A DNA stretch of 64,000 nt from Nocardia brasiliensis IFM 10847 (GTDB lineage Bacteria > Actinomycetota > Actinomycetes > Mycobacteriales > Mycobacteriaceae): NCBI RefSeq assembly GCF_000710915.1, contig NZ_BAUA01000006.1, positions 1-64,000 on the forward strand. Direction: 5' to 3'. This document shows, in pieces, positions 42,844 to 50,018 of this stretch (the first letter of the stretch is position 1; each line of letters starts with the position of its first letter). The position numbers and the translations under genes are program-made. The notes beneath the pieces were generated by a model, which worked only from the letters and a program-made list of their open reading frames with translations, had not been told where the DNA came from and did no database searches.

Positions 42844-43608
42844 GTGTATGAAAATCGATCAGGATTAGCTGTCGTGACGGCTTATCTCCGCAGTGAATCG
42901 CCAACCCTCGAACAGTTGCTCGATGACGCGGCATTAATGTCGTATGAACATCAGGAGCGCAGTATCGAAGTGCTCGGCGCACACCGGTGGCATGTCACAT
43001 ACGAGCCGCCATTATTCGAGTTCTTCGGCGATCATCCGTTGGCCTGTACGCGGTTTCACGTCCTCGGCACGGCCGCACCCGGCCCGCGCAGCTGGCTGTG
43101 GAGCTGGGCCAACTACGACTGGTACCCCTCGGAGGTCACCGAACTGGCCCGATCGGTGCGCGATTACGGTCTGCGCCACGGGATCCCGGAACTGCACACC
43201 GCCGAGATCCCGTTCGCGAAGCTGCCCGGCGCGCCCACCGAACCGAACCGGGTCACCTGGCTCATCGGTGAACTGTGCAAAGCGATCTCGGGCAGCTGGA
43301 CGTGGTACAGCTGCGATGTCGGGGGCGGTACCCGGCTCGCGGTGCTGATCGAACACCCCGAGCTGACCCCGCCCGCGCTCGATCTGCTCAGCCTCATGCA
43401 CGTGCTCAACGGCGTCTTCCGGCTCGAGCTGCCCGACCATCGACGGGCCATCCACAGCTACGCGGTGCAGCGCGGGCTCGCCGCGACCTTCACCGACGAC
43501 GCGAGCAAACTCCTGCTCGCCGGTCCGGGTCTCGAGGTGGCCATCGCCTTCGACGCCGCCGGGCGCGTCACGGCGATGTCGTCCTCGCGGGCGGACAGCC
43601 TGGCCTGA
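42844..43608 (+). CDS. DUF6882-like hypothetical protein
   Basis: This 254-residue soluble protein resembles DUF6882 proteins, best seen in PRSWLWSWANYDWYPSEVTELARSVRDYG. No catalytic motif or membrane segment is evident. The GTG at 42844 has GGGGGA seven bases upstream; a GTG at 42874 is an alternative. A 9-bp hairpin terminator follows the stop. Function unknown. Confidence 0.7.
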   Translation: MYENRSGLAVVTAYLRSESPTLEQLLDDAALMSYEHQERSIEVLGAHRWHVTYEPPLFEFFGDHPLACTRFHVLGTAAPGPRSWLWSWANYDWYPSEVTELARSVRDYGLRHGIPELHTAEIPFAKLPGAPTEPNRVTWLIGELCKAISGSWTWYSCDVGGGTRLAVLIEHPELTPPALDLLSLMHVLNGVFRLELPDHRRAIHSYAVQRGLAATFTDDASKLLLAGPGLEVAIAFDAAGRVTAMSSSRADSLA

Positions 43609-43615
43609 GTCGCTG

Positions 43616-43645
43616 GGCCGCGCCGGGTAAATGACTGGCGCGGCC
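43616..43645 (+). terminator. Hairpin after the DUF6882 gene
   Basis: GGCCGCGCC and GGCGCGGCC form a perfect 9-bp stem with a 12-nt loop, eight bases after the stop codon. There is no T tract. It separates this gene from the T-box leader downstream. Confidence 0.55.
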
Positions 43646-43670
43646 CCCGGTGGTCGCTACCATTCGAGAT

Positions 43671-43828
43671 GCGGCGCCGACGAGCGTGACGAACTCCGAG
43701 CCGCGTCGGCCGGTCACCGATTCCGAATCGACCAGCAGAGGCGGCGCGCCACGCGCCGCGAAGGTGTGGTGGCACCGCGACATACCCGATCGCCCACACC
43801 TCCCGGGGACGACAACCAGGAGGTGATT
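43671..43828 (+). ncRNA. Translational T-box riboswitch of the aspartyl-tRNA synthetase gene
   Basis: Four structures follow in order. Stem I pairs 43676-43682 with 43704-43710 and holds a 21-nt loop with GAC (43688-43690) and AAC (43692-43694) as candidate Asp or Asn specifiers. A second hairpin spans 43712-43733 and a third (GCGGCGCG / CGCGCCGC) spans 43741-43759. The antisequestrator pairs GGTGTGG (43763-43769) with CCACACC (43794-43800) and GCGA with TCGC, leaving the T-box bulge TGGCACC (43770-43776). The alternative sequestrator pairs CACCTCC (43797-43803) with the Shine-Dalgarno GGAGGTG (43819-43825). The two folds are exclusive. The C in TGGC fits a tRNA with G73, as tRNA-Asp and tRNA-Asn have. 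A TACCAT at 43658 may be its -10. Confidence 0.82.
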
Positions 43829-43831
43829 TCG

Positions 43832-45124
43832 ATGCCACGTACGCTCTGTTCGGCACTGCCCGCAGCCCTGCGACAACCGGATCCGGTGACCATCGAGGGC
43901 TGGATCCATCGACGCAGACAACTGGCGAGCGTGACCTTCGTCGTACTGCGCGACCGCTCCGGACTGGCTCAAGCGGTGGTCACCGATCCCGCTGTGCGTC
44001 AGCAGGTTTCGGAGCTGCCGGAAGAGACCGTGGTCCGGCTGACCGGAACCGCGAGCCGCAACGCCAAAGCACCGGGCGGGGTCGAACTCGTCGACCCGGC
44101 CGTGCACGCGCTGAGCGCACCGGCCGCGGCGTCGCCGCTCGAGCTGTGGCGCCCCGAACTCGGCGTCACCCTGCCGGTCGAACTCGACCACGCCGCGCTC
44201 AGCTGGCGCCACCCCACCAGGCGGGCGGTGTGGCAGATCGCCGCCGCGTCGCTCACCGGTTTCCGGCGGCATCTCGACGGTGCGGGCTTCACCGAGGTGA
44301 CGACCCCTAAGATCGTCGCCCAGTGCGCCGAGTCGGGCGCGAATGTGTTCGCGCTGGACTACTTCGGGGTGCCCGCCTACCTGGCGCAGTCCCCCCAGTT
44401 GTACAAGCAGATGCTCACCGGCGTCTTCGAGCGGGTGTACGAGGTCGGTCCGGTCTTTCGCGCCGAACCGCACGACACCGCCCGGCATCTGGCCGAATAC
44501 GTCTCCCTGGACGTCGAATTCGGGTTCGTGCGCGACCACCGGGACGTACTCGCCGAACTCCGTGCGACACTCGCGGCCATGCTGACGGCCATCGCCGAAA
44601 AGGCCTCCGTGGCAGTCGAAACCGCGGGCGTGCGGCTGCCGGTTCTGCCCGAGGAGATCCCGGTCGTGCACTTCCGCGAGGCGCTCGAACTGGTCGGCGC
44701 CGCAGCCGACGAGCCCGACCTCGCGCCCGAACACGAGCGCTTCCTCGGCGCATGGGCAAAGCAGCGCTACGACTCGGATTTCCTTGCCGTGGAAGGCTAC
44801 CCGGCGGCCAAACGCCCCTTCTACACCCATCCGCAGCCGGACGACCCGCGCTGGACCAACTCCTTCGACCTGCTGTTGCGCGGGCTGGAACTGGTCACCG
44901 GCGGACAACGCCTGCACAACCATGCCGACTACGTCGCCGCGCTGGCGATGCGCGGTGAAGACCCGGCCGCGTACGACGCCTACCTGGCCGCGATGCGGCA
45001 CGGCATGCCGCCGCACGGCGGTTTCGCCATCGGGTTGGAACGGTGGGTGTCGCGGCTCACCGAGGCCGACAACATCCGCCGGGCGGCGCTGTTTCCCCGG
45101 GATCGCCACCGCCTGCAACCCTGA
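43832..45124 (+). CDS. aspS2: Archaeal-type aspartate-tRNA(Asp/Asn) ligase
   Basis: This 430-residue class II synthetase lacks the GAD insertion of the roughly 590-residue bacterial AspRS. It has an OB-fold anticodon domain (VTIEGWIHRRRQLASVTFVVLRDRSG), motif 2 in GPVFRAEPHDTARHLAEY and motif 3 in GGFAIGLERW. The His after GWI is the residue typical of nondiscriminating enzymes that also charge tRNA-Asn. AGGAGGTGA seven bases before the ATG is an ideal ribosome site but is sequestered in the T-box leader. It is probably a second, inducible AspRS beside a housekeeping copy elsewhere. Confidence 0.87.
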   Translation: MPRTLCSALPAALRQPDPVTIEGWIHRRRQLASVTFVVLRDRSGLAQAVVTDPAVRQQVSELPEETVVRLTGTASRNAKAPGGVELVDPAVHALSAPAAASPLELWRPELGVTLPVELDHAALSWRHPTRRAVWQIAAASLTGFRRHLDGAGFTEVTTPKIVAQCAESGANVFALDYFGVPAYLAQSPQLYKQMLTGVFERVYEVGPVFRAEPHDTARHLAEYVSLDVEFGFVRDHRDVLAELRATLAAMLTAIAEKASVAVETAGVRLPVLPEEIPVVHFREALELVGAAADEPDLAPEHERFLGAWAKQRYDSDFLAVEGYPAAKRPFYTHPQPDDPRWTNSFDLLLRGLELVTGGQRLHNHADYVAALAMRGEDPAAYDAYLAAMRHGMPPHGGFAIGLERWVSRLTEADNIRRAALFPRDRHRLQP

Positions 45125-45189
45125 GGCCCGACCCGAGGCGCGTCCGGCGGGTACGGTGGGCTGATCAACCGACCGCAGGCGGGGGAAAC

Positions 45190-45546
45190 ATGAAAAGCGA
45201 CAGGGTCATTCGCCGGTTCACGCCGGACGCGCAGGAAACACGGGTTTATGGCGAACCCTATGAAACCGCCGACGGGTCGACGATCGTCACTGTCGTCCGG
45301 CCCGGCGGCGGTCCCCGCGCGGCCGCGCCGCTCGGTATTTTCGTCGTGCACGACGGCCAGGTGAAATGGGAGCCCGTCGTGGATACCACCCGTCTCGCGC
45401 TGCTGGGCGAATTCATCGGACTGGCGGCGGCGGTGATCACGACACTCGCGTTACTGCGCCGCCCGCCGTGGCCCGATCTGTCCGTCGCCGGTCTGCGCGC
45501 GATGCGCGGGCTGCACGACTCGTGGCAGGATCGCCGCCGGGACTAG
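45190..45546 (+). CDS. Small membrane protein, possibly GerW/YtfJ-like
   Basis: This 118-residue protein has a beta-rich head (GEPYETADGSTIVTVVRPGGG ... IFVVHDGQVKWEPVVD) that resembles the GerW/YtfJ family, then one transmembrane helix (LLGEFIGLAAAVITTLALL) and a basic tail. GGGGGA lies just before the ATG at 45190. It ends with a 4-base convergent overlap with the next gene. Family similarity is tentative. Confidence 0.6.
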   Translation: MKSDRVIRRFTPDAQETRVYGEPYETADGSTIVTVVRPGGGPRAAAPLGIFVVHDGQVKWEPVVDTTRLALLGEFIGLAAAVITTLALLRRPPWPDLSVAGLRAMRGLHDSWQDRRRD

Positions 45547-45905
45547 CCGCCCAGCGCGCCTTCGTAGACGTAGCAACCGAATCCGTCGACCTTCGACCGC
45601 AACGCCGCCTCGCCGAAGGCCTCCTTGCTCGCGCCTTCGCAGACCGCGATCATCTCCGGCTTCGGCGCCACGCCGCGCTGGTGCAGCTTGAACTTCTGCT
45701 TGATCGGCCCGGACTCCGGAGCGCCGTTGTGCGCCTGACAGTTCCCGGTGCCGACCGCCCCCACTTGTTCCGGCTCCTCGATGTCGTCGCACACGTAGGT
45801 CCACGGTTCCTCGGCGCCCGCGATCGCGGCCACGGAGGTCAGGCCGGCTACCGCCGCGATGAACAAGACTGCGAGGACCGCGATCCGGACCGGGGACAGG
45901 CGCAT
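45543..45905 (-). CDS. Secreted small cysteine-containing protein
   Basis: This 120-residue protein has a signal peptide (RIAVLAVLFIAAVAGLTSVAAIAGAEE) and a mature part of about 85 residues with four cysteines in YVCDD, GNCQAH, AVCEG and FGCYVY, which could form two disulfides outside the cell. The ATG at 45905 has GAGGA upstream; an ATG at 45917 is less well placed. No family is recognised. Confidence 0.7.
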   Translation of the reverse strand: MRLSPVRIAVLAVLFIAAVAGLTSVAAIAGAEEPWTYVCDDIEEPEQVGAVGTGNCQAHNGAPESGPIKQKFKLHQRGVAPKPEMIAVCEGASKEAFGEAALRSKVDGFGCYVYEGALGG

Positions 45906-46264
45906 GACAATCCTCATTTCTCTAGTGCATGGGAGGCAGGAAAGGGGCCGAGGTGCGACCCGATAGCGCGAACCTAGCCGAAGCCACAAACGTTTTGCCC
46001 GATTTCAAACGGGTGTCGTCCACGTAGCGGCACGCCCGGAAAAGCCGGACACAATTCCGGCGGAAAAGACATGGCGGGAATACGTCATGCCGTTCGGCGA
46101 AGCCCCGAATCGGGTAAAGGGCTTTCTTCTCGGAATCCGCCTGAGCGGCGAGCACCGCCGACGCACCGGTGTGTGGCCGTACCGAACGCGGACCGTGCGG
46201 GCGGACACACCGTACGCCCCTCGTATGCTCGGTGCGCAGTCGCGACGAGGGAGATGGAGGATCC
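45906..46264. other. Divergent intergenic region
   Basis: These 359 bases separate the secreted-protein gene and the phosphoribosyltransferase gene. They must hold both promoters. A stretch CGGAAAAGCCGGACACAATTCCGGCGG has weak internal symmetry; I see no gene, RNA or clear operator. Confidence 0.4.
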
Positions 46265-46759
46265 ATGGCGGATCGGGAAGTGCTGACCTGGGAACTGTTC
46301 GGTTCGGCGAGTCGGGAATTGGCGACCACGATCGCGGACGACGGGTTCGAGCCCGATCTGATCCTCTCGATCGCGCGCGGCGGGTTGTTCGTGGCCGGCG
46401 CGCTCGGTTACGCGCTGGACGTGAAGAACCTGCACGTGATGAACGTCGAGTTCTACACCGGCATCGACCAGCGACTCGATATGCCGGTGATGCTGCCGCC
46501 GGTGCCGCAGGCCGTGGACCTGGCCGGCGCCACCGTGCTGGTCGCCGACGACGTCGCCGACACCGGGGCCACGCTGAAGCTGGTGCGCGACTTCTGCGAA
46601 CACCACGTCGCCGAGGTGCGGTGCGCGGTGATCTATCAGAAGCCGCGCTCGGAGGTCGACTGCGAATACGTGTGGAAGCACACCGATCGCTGGATCAACT
46701 TCCCGTGGTCGACCGAGCCGCCGGTGGTGCAGCGGCAGGTCAAGGTGCTCGACGCCTGA
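46265..46759 (+). CDS. Phosphoribosyltransferase-family protein
   Basis: This 164-residue protein has the type I PRTase fold with the PRPP loop VLVADDVADTGATL and the hinge LILSIARGGLFVAGAL. It resembles the Gpt-like hypoxanthine/xanthine salvage group but lacks clear purine-specific residues. GGAGGA lies five bases before the ATG at 46265. It is convergent with the OhrR-like gene, with five bases between stops. Confidence 0.82.
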   Translation: MADREVLTWELFGSASRELATTIADDGFEPDLILSIARGGLFVAGALGYALDVKNLHVMNVEFYTGIDQRLDMPVMLPPVPQAVDLAGATVLVADDVADTGATLKLVRDFCEHHVAEVRCAVIYQKPRSEVDCEYVWKHTDRWINFPWSTEPPVVQRQVKVLDA

Positions 46760-46763
46760 GCGG

Positions 46764-47300
46764 CTACCGTTCCTTGCGCTCGCCGGTCAGCGCGTCGAGC
46801 CGTTCGCCGAGCGCGTTGACCTGGTCCCGCAGGGCAATGAGGGTGTCGAGGGGGTAGCCGACCGAGGCCATCACGGACTCGATCATTTCCCGGGCCTGGC
46901 GCTGCAGCGCGATACCCGCCTCGGTCGCGCGCAGTTCGACCGAGCGGCGGTCGTGCGCGCTGCGCACGCTCTCCACGAAACCGTGCGCCTGTAGTCGCTG
47001 GATCAGCGGCGACACGGTGCCGTAGTCGAGGCGTAGCTGTTCGCCCAGTTCCTTCATGGTCATCCCGGGCCGCTCCCACAGCGCGAGCAGCGCGAGGTAC
47101 TGCGGATACGTGATGTGCATCGCGTCGAGGAACGGCCGGTAGGCCGCGGTCATCGCGCGCGAGGTCGAGTACAGGGCGAAACACAGCTGGTTCGTCAGCG
47201 AGAGCAGGTCGTGGTCGGGATCCCCGGCGGTTGCGACGGTGCCGTGTGGTGCGGCCGGATCGACACGCACCGCTGCGGTGGGATGCGCTTGTTCGAACAT
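46764..47300 (-). CDS. OhrR-like MarR-family redox regulator
   Basis: This 178-residue regulator matches OhrR closely. The sensor Cys lies in LTNQLCFALYSTSR, followed by ITYPQYLALLALWE and a winged helix LDYGTVSPLIQRLQAHGFVE. OhrR senses organic hydroperoxides through that Cys. No ohr peroxidase gene is adjacent. It starts 35 bases after the aminotransferase of the ThDP operon on the same strand and may be its last gene. ATGs at 47300 and 47318 are both possible. Confidence 0.83.
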   Translation of the reverse strand: MFEQAHPTAAVRVDPAAPHGTVATAGDPDHDLLSLTNQLCFALYSTSRAMTAAYRPFLDAMHITYPQYLALLALWERPGMTMKELGEQLRLDYGTVSPLIQRLQAHGFVESVRSAHDRRSVELRATEAGIALQRQAREMIESVMASVGYPLDTLIALRDQVNALGERLDALTGERKER

Positions 47301-47335
47301 ACCCTGCACTGTACGCATGGTGGACAGGGAATTTC

Positions 47336-48328
47336 TCACCGTGCGGCCGCGATCACCGCCTCGGTTGCCGCGGTGTCGCCCACCGTGATCCGGATGCCGG
47401 CGGCGCAGTGTTTCACCTGGATCCCGGCCCCGGCGAAACCTACACGCAGCCGGTCGAGTTCGAGCGAATCGCAACCGGTGAGATAGACGAAGTTCGCGCT
47501 ACTGGCCGGCACCTGATAGCCCAGTTCGCGCAGCCCCGCCGTGAGCCTGCCGCACTCGCGGGTGATCGTCGCGGTGCGCACCGCCAGTTCCGCCTCCGCG
47601 GCGTAGCAGGCGCGCACGCCCGCCTCGGCCAGGGCGGTCATGCCGAAAGGCAACTGCCAGCGCCGGATTCGGGCCATGATCGGCACCGAGCCGAGCGCGT
47701 AACCGACCCGCAGCGCGGCCAGACCGTACGCCTTGGAGAAGGTGCGCAGCACGATCAGGTTGGGATGGCGCGCGAGCAACTCGGCGGTGCGCACCCGCTC
47801 GCTCGGCCGCACGAAATCGACGTAGGCCTCATCGAAAACCACCACGACCGACCGAGCGGTACGTTCTAGGAACTCCGTCAGTTCCGCGTGGCGGATCGCG
47901 GTTCCGGTCGGATTGTGCGGACTGCACAACACGACGACGGCCGTCCGCTCGTCGACGGCTTCGGCCAGCGCGAGCAGATCCTGGTGCCCCGTTGGTGTCA
48001 AGGGGACTTCCACCACCCGGCCGCCGACCGTCGTGGTCAGCAGCGGGTAGCCGTCGAAGGTGGGCGTCGCCAGCACCACCTTCGCGCCCGGCGGCACGAA
48101 CTCCTGCACGATGTGCATGATCACGCCGGTCGCGCCCGCGCCGACCACCACCTGCTCCGGCGGGCAGCCGAGCCGCGCCGCGATCAGCTCGGGCAGCCGG
48201 CGCGGCAGGAACTCCGGATACCGGTTCGCCGCGCCGAGCGCCCCGGTCAGCGCCTGCCGCACCGAAGGCAGTGGGCCATACGGGTTTTCATTCAAGGACA
48301 GCCGGTGGCCGCGATGGACGGCGTGCAT
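47336..48328 (-). CDS. Class I/II PLP aminotransferase (HisC-like)
   Basis: This 330-residue fold-type I aminotransferase has the HisC-like opening LSLNENPYGPLPSVRQAL, the PLP-facing SPHNPTG and DEAYVDF, the Schiff-base Lys in TFSKAYGLAALRVGY and the late Arg in GIRITVG. Family members act on histidinol phosphate or aromatic amino acids. The ATG at 48328 follows the KAS III stop by 11 bases with GAGG upstream. Its place in an operon with ThDP, SRPBCC and KAS III genes suggests it aminates a ketone made by them rather than serving histidine synthesis. Confidence 0.85.
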   Translation of the reverse strand: MHAVHRGHRLSLNENPYGPLPSVRQALTGALGAANRYPEFLPRRLPELIAARLGCPPEQVVVGAGATGVIMHIVQEFVPPGAKVVLATPTFDGYPLLTTTVGGRVVEVPLTPTGHQDLLALAEAVDERTAVVVLCSPHNPTGTAIRHAELTEFLERTARSVVVVFDEAYVDFVRPSERVRTAELLARHPNLIVLRTFSKAYGLAALRVGYALGSVPIMARIRRWQLPFGMTALAEAGVRACYAAEAELAVRTATITRECGRLTAGLRELGYQVPASSANFVYLTGCDSLELDRLRVGFAGAGIQVKHCAAGIRITVGDTAATEAVIAAAR

Positions 48329-48339
48329 CAGCCGCGGCC

Positions 48340-49362
48340 TCAGCGTCCGCCCCAGCGCACCGCGGCGGCCGCCGCGAAATCCCCGGCATGTGCGAAACCC
48401 GCGAGCAGCACCAGTGATCCGGCGGGGACTCTTCCGGCGCGCACCGCGTGATCGAGGGTCACCGGGATGCCCGCGGCGAACAGGTTGCCGCACTCGTCGA
48501 ACGTGTCGGGGTGCCGGTCGACCGGAAGTTGCAGTGCGTCACGCCAATTGCGCAAGAAGGCCCGGTTCGGCTGGTTCGTCACCAGCAGGTCCAGCTCGTC
48601 GGCCCGCACGCCGATCCGCCCGCATACCGCGTGTGCCACCTCCGGCACGATGCGATTACCCCGGGCGAGGACTTTCGCGATCTTCGACTCGGTGAAGCCG
48701 ACATGCATCTGGCCCGGGCCCGCCTCCCAGTATTTACGCGGCGGATCCGCGAGCACCGTCATCTGGCCCGCGTACTCCGGCAGGTGCCGGGCTTCCACGT
48801 CGAGAATAGGTGACTCGCCGGACTTCACCAGCAGACCGACGCCCGCTCCGTCTCCGGGGATGGCGGCCTGCGGCTTGGACCGCACCTGCTCCTGGGTGAA
48901 GATCTGACCGGCCGCGTTCTGCACGGTGACGATCAGCGCCGAACGCGCGGCACTGCTCAGCAAGAGCTGCCTGGCGATCTTCATCGCGTAGACGAACGCC
49001 GCACACCCGCCGTTGTGCAGGTCGATCAGCCACTCCGGGGTGAGCCCGAGCCGCGCGGCGACCTCTCCCCCGTTACCGACGATGCCGAGCTCGGGGATCT
49101 GCGTGTGCACGATGAGAACGTCGATCTCGCTGAGGAATTCGCTGCCCCGGCGTTCGAGCATCGGGGCGATCGCCTGTTCCGCCATATCGGCCGGCGTCTC
49201 GCCGGGCGCGATGTGATGCCGCAACGGCGGGGACTTGAACATCGCGTTCGAGGTGTTGTCCGCGGGATCGGCGTAGCGGGCGAAATAGTCCGCGGTGACC
49301 CGGTTCTTCGGCAGGTAGCTGGAAACGTCTGCCAGGCTTACGGTCTCGGTCGTCGTGCCCAT
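48340..49362 (-). CDS. KAS III (FabH)-like enzyme with altered active site
   Basis: This 340-residue thiolase-fold protein has the nucleophile Cys120 in DLHNGGCAAFVYA and Asn293 in DECGNLFAAG. The position of the catalytic His in FabH (HQAN) reads VTNQPN, with Asn263 instead. The enzyme may therefore catalyse acyl transfer or a non-decarboxylative reaction. The ATG at 49362 shares one base with the upstream stop (TGATG). It is the third gene of the ThDP operon. Assignment to the family is sure; the reaction is not. Confidence 0.82.
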   Translation of the reverse strand: MGTTTETVSLADVSSYLPKNRVTADYFARYADPADNTSNAMFKSPPLRHHIAPGETPADMAEQAIAPMLERRGSEFLSEIDVLIVHTQIPELGIVGNGGEVAARLGLTPEWLIDLHNGGCAAFVYAMKIARQLLLSSAARSALIVTVQNAAGQIFTQEQVRSKPQAAIPGDGAGVGLLVKSGESPILDVEARHLPEYAGQMTVLADPPRKYWEAGPGQMHVGFTESKIAKVLARGNRIVPEVAHAVCGRIGVRADELDLLVTNQPNRAFLRNWRDALQLPVDRHPDTFDECGNLFAAGIPVTLDHAVRAGRVPAGSLVLLAGFAHAGDFAAAAAVRWGGR

Positions 49363-50018
49363 CAGTGCATCCATTTCGGCTTGACCGGCTCGCCTTTGGC
49401 GTGCCGGTGCTCGCAGATCGCTTTCAGGTTCCGCAGTTCCAGCAGGTGGCCCGCGTAGAAGAGATTCCAGAAATCCCCGACCCAGACCGGGCGGTCCGGC
49501 GGCGCGGTGTCCGGGTAGCCGTTCTCGTCGTAGAACGGGTGGTGACAGTTGGTCCACACGACCACCGACCCCGGCTTGTTCAGCACCACCTGCGCGTCGA
49601 GCACGCGCATCAGATAGATCATCCAGAGGTGCTCGGATTGGTCCCAGGCACAGTGATAGTCGACAGTGCGGGCCGCGGCGTTGGCGACCGTGCGGGTGTA
49701 GATGCGGGTGTGCTCGCCGATCCGATCGTCGGACACCCACAGGTCCGGTTCGGCGGTGCGCTCGAAACCCCGCATGCTGTAGGTCCATTCGCACAGGCTG
49801 CGGGTATCGGACAGGTACTCGAACACCTCGTCGGGCGGGGCGTCGACGTACTCGTTGACGGTGCAGAACTGGCCGTAGACCTCATCGTGCGGGTACACCG
49901 CGCGGGTCATGTCCAGGACGATCGGCATGCCCTCTTTGACGCTGATGTTCTCGATCCGATAGACGCCTGGCACTTCGACATCCGGGACCTCGAGCGGCGC
50001 GGCGGCGGGTTCGGTCAT
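49362..50018 (-). CDS. SRPBCC-family protein of the ThDP operon
   Basis: This 218-residue protein has a START/cyclase-like core (NEYVDAPPDEVFEYLSDTRSLCEWTYSMRGFE ... TVDYHCAWDQSEHLWMIYLMRV), with an N-terminal arm and a His/Cys-containing C-terminal part (WTNCHHPFY, YAGHLLELRNL). SRPBCC proteins in biosynthetic operons often act as aromatases, cyclases or lyases. It overlaps the ThDP gene by four bases (ATGA) and the KAS III gene by one base, so it is made in step with both. Confidence 0.75.
   Translation of the reverse strand: MTEPAAAPLEVPDVEVPGVYRIENISVKEGMPIVLDMTRAVYPHDEVYGQFCTVNEYVDAPPDEVFEYLSDTRSLCEWTYSMRGFERTAEPDLWVSDDRIGEHTRIYTRTVANAAARTVDYHCAWDQSEHLWMIYLMRVLDAQVVLNKPGSVVVWTNCHHPFYDENGYPDTAPPDRPVWVGDFWNLFYAGHLLELRNLKAICEHRHAKGEPVKPKWMH

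Noticed and set aside
43616..43645. Hairpin considered as part of the T-box
   Set aside because: It lies before the likely -10 (43658) and right after a stop codon, so it is better read as the terminator of the previous gene.
47861..47876. GTTCTAGGAAC resembling a KstR half-site
   Set aside because: It is inside the aminotransferase coding region and lacks the TnnAACnnGTTnnA spacing.
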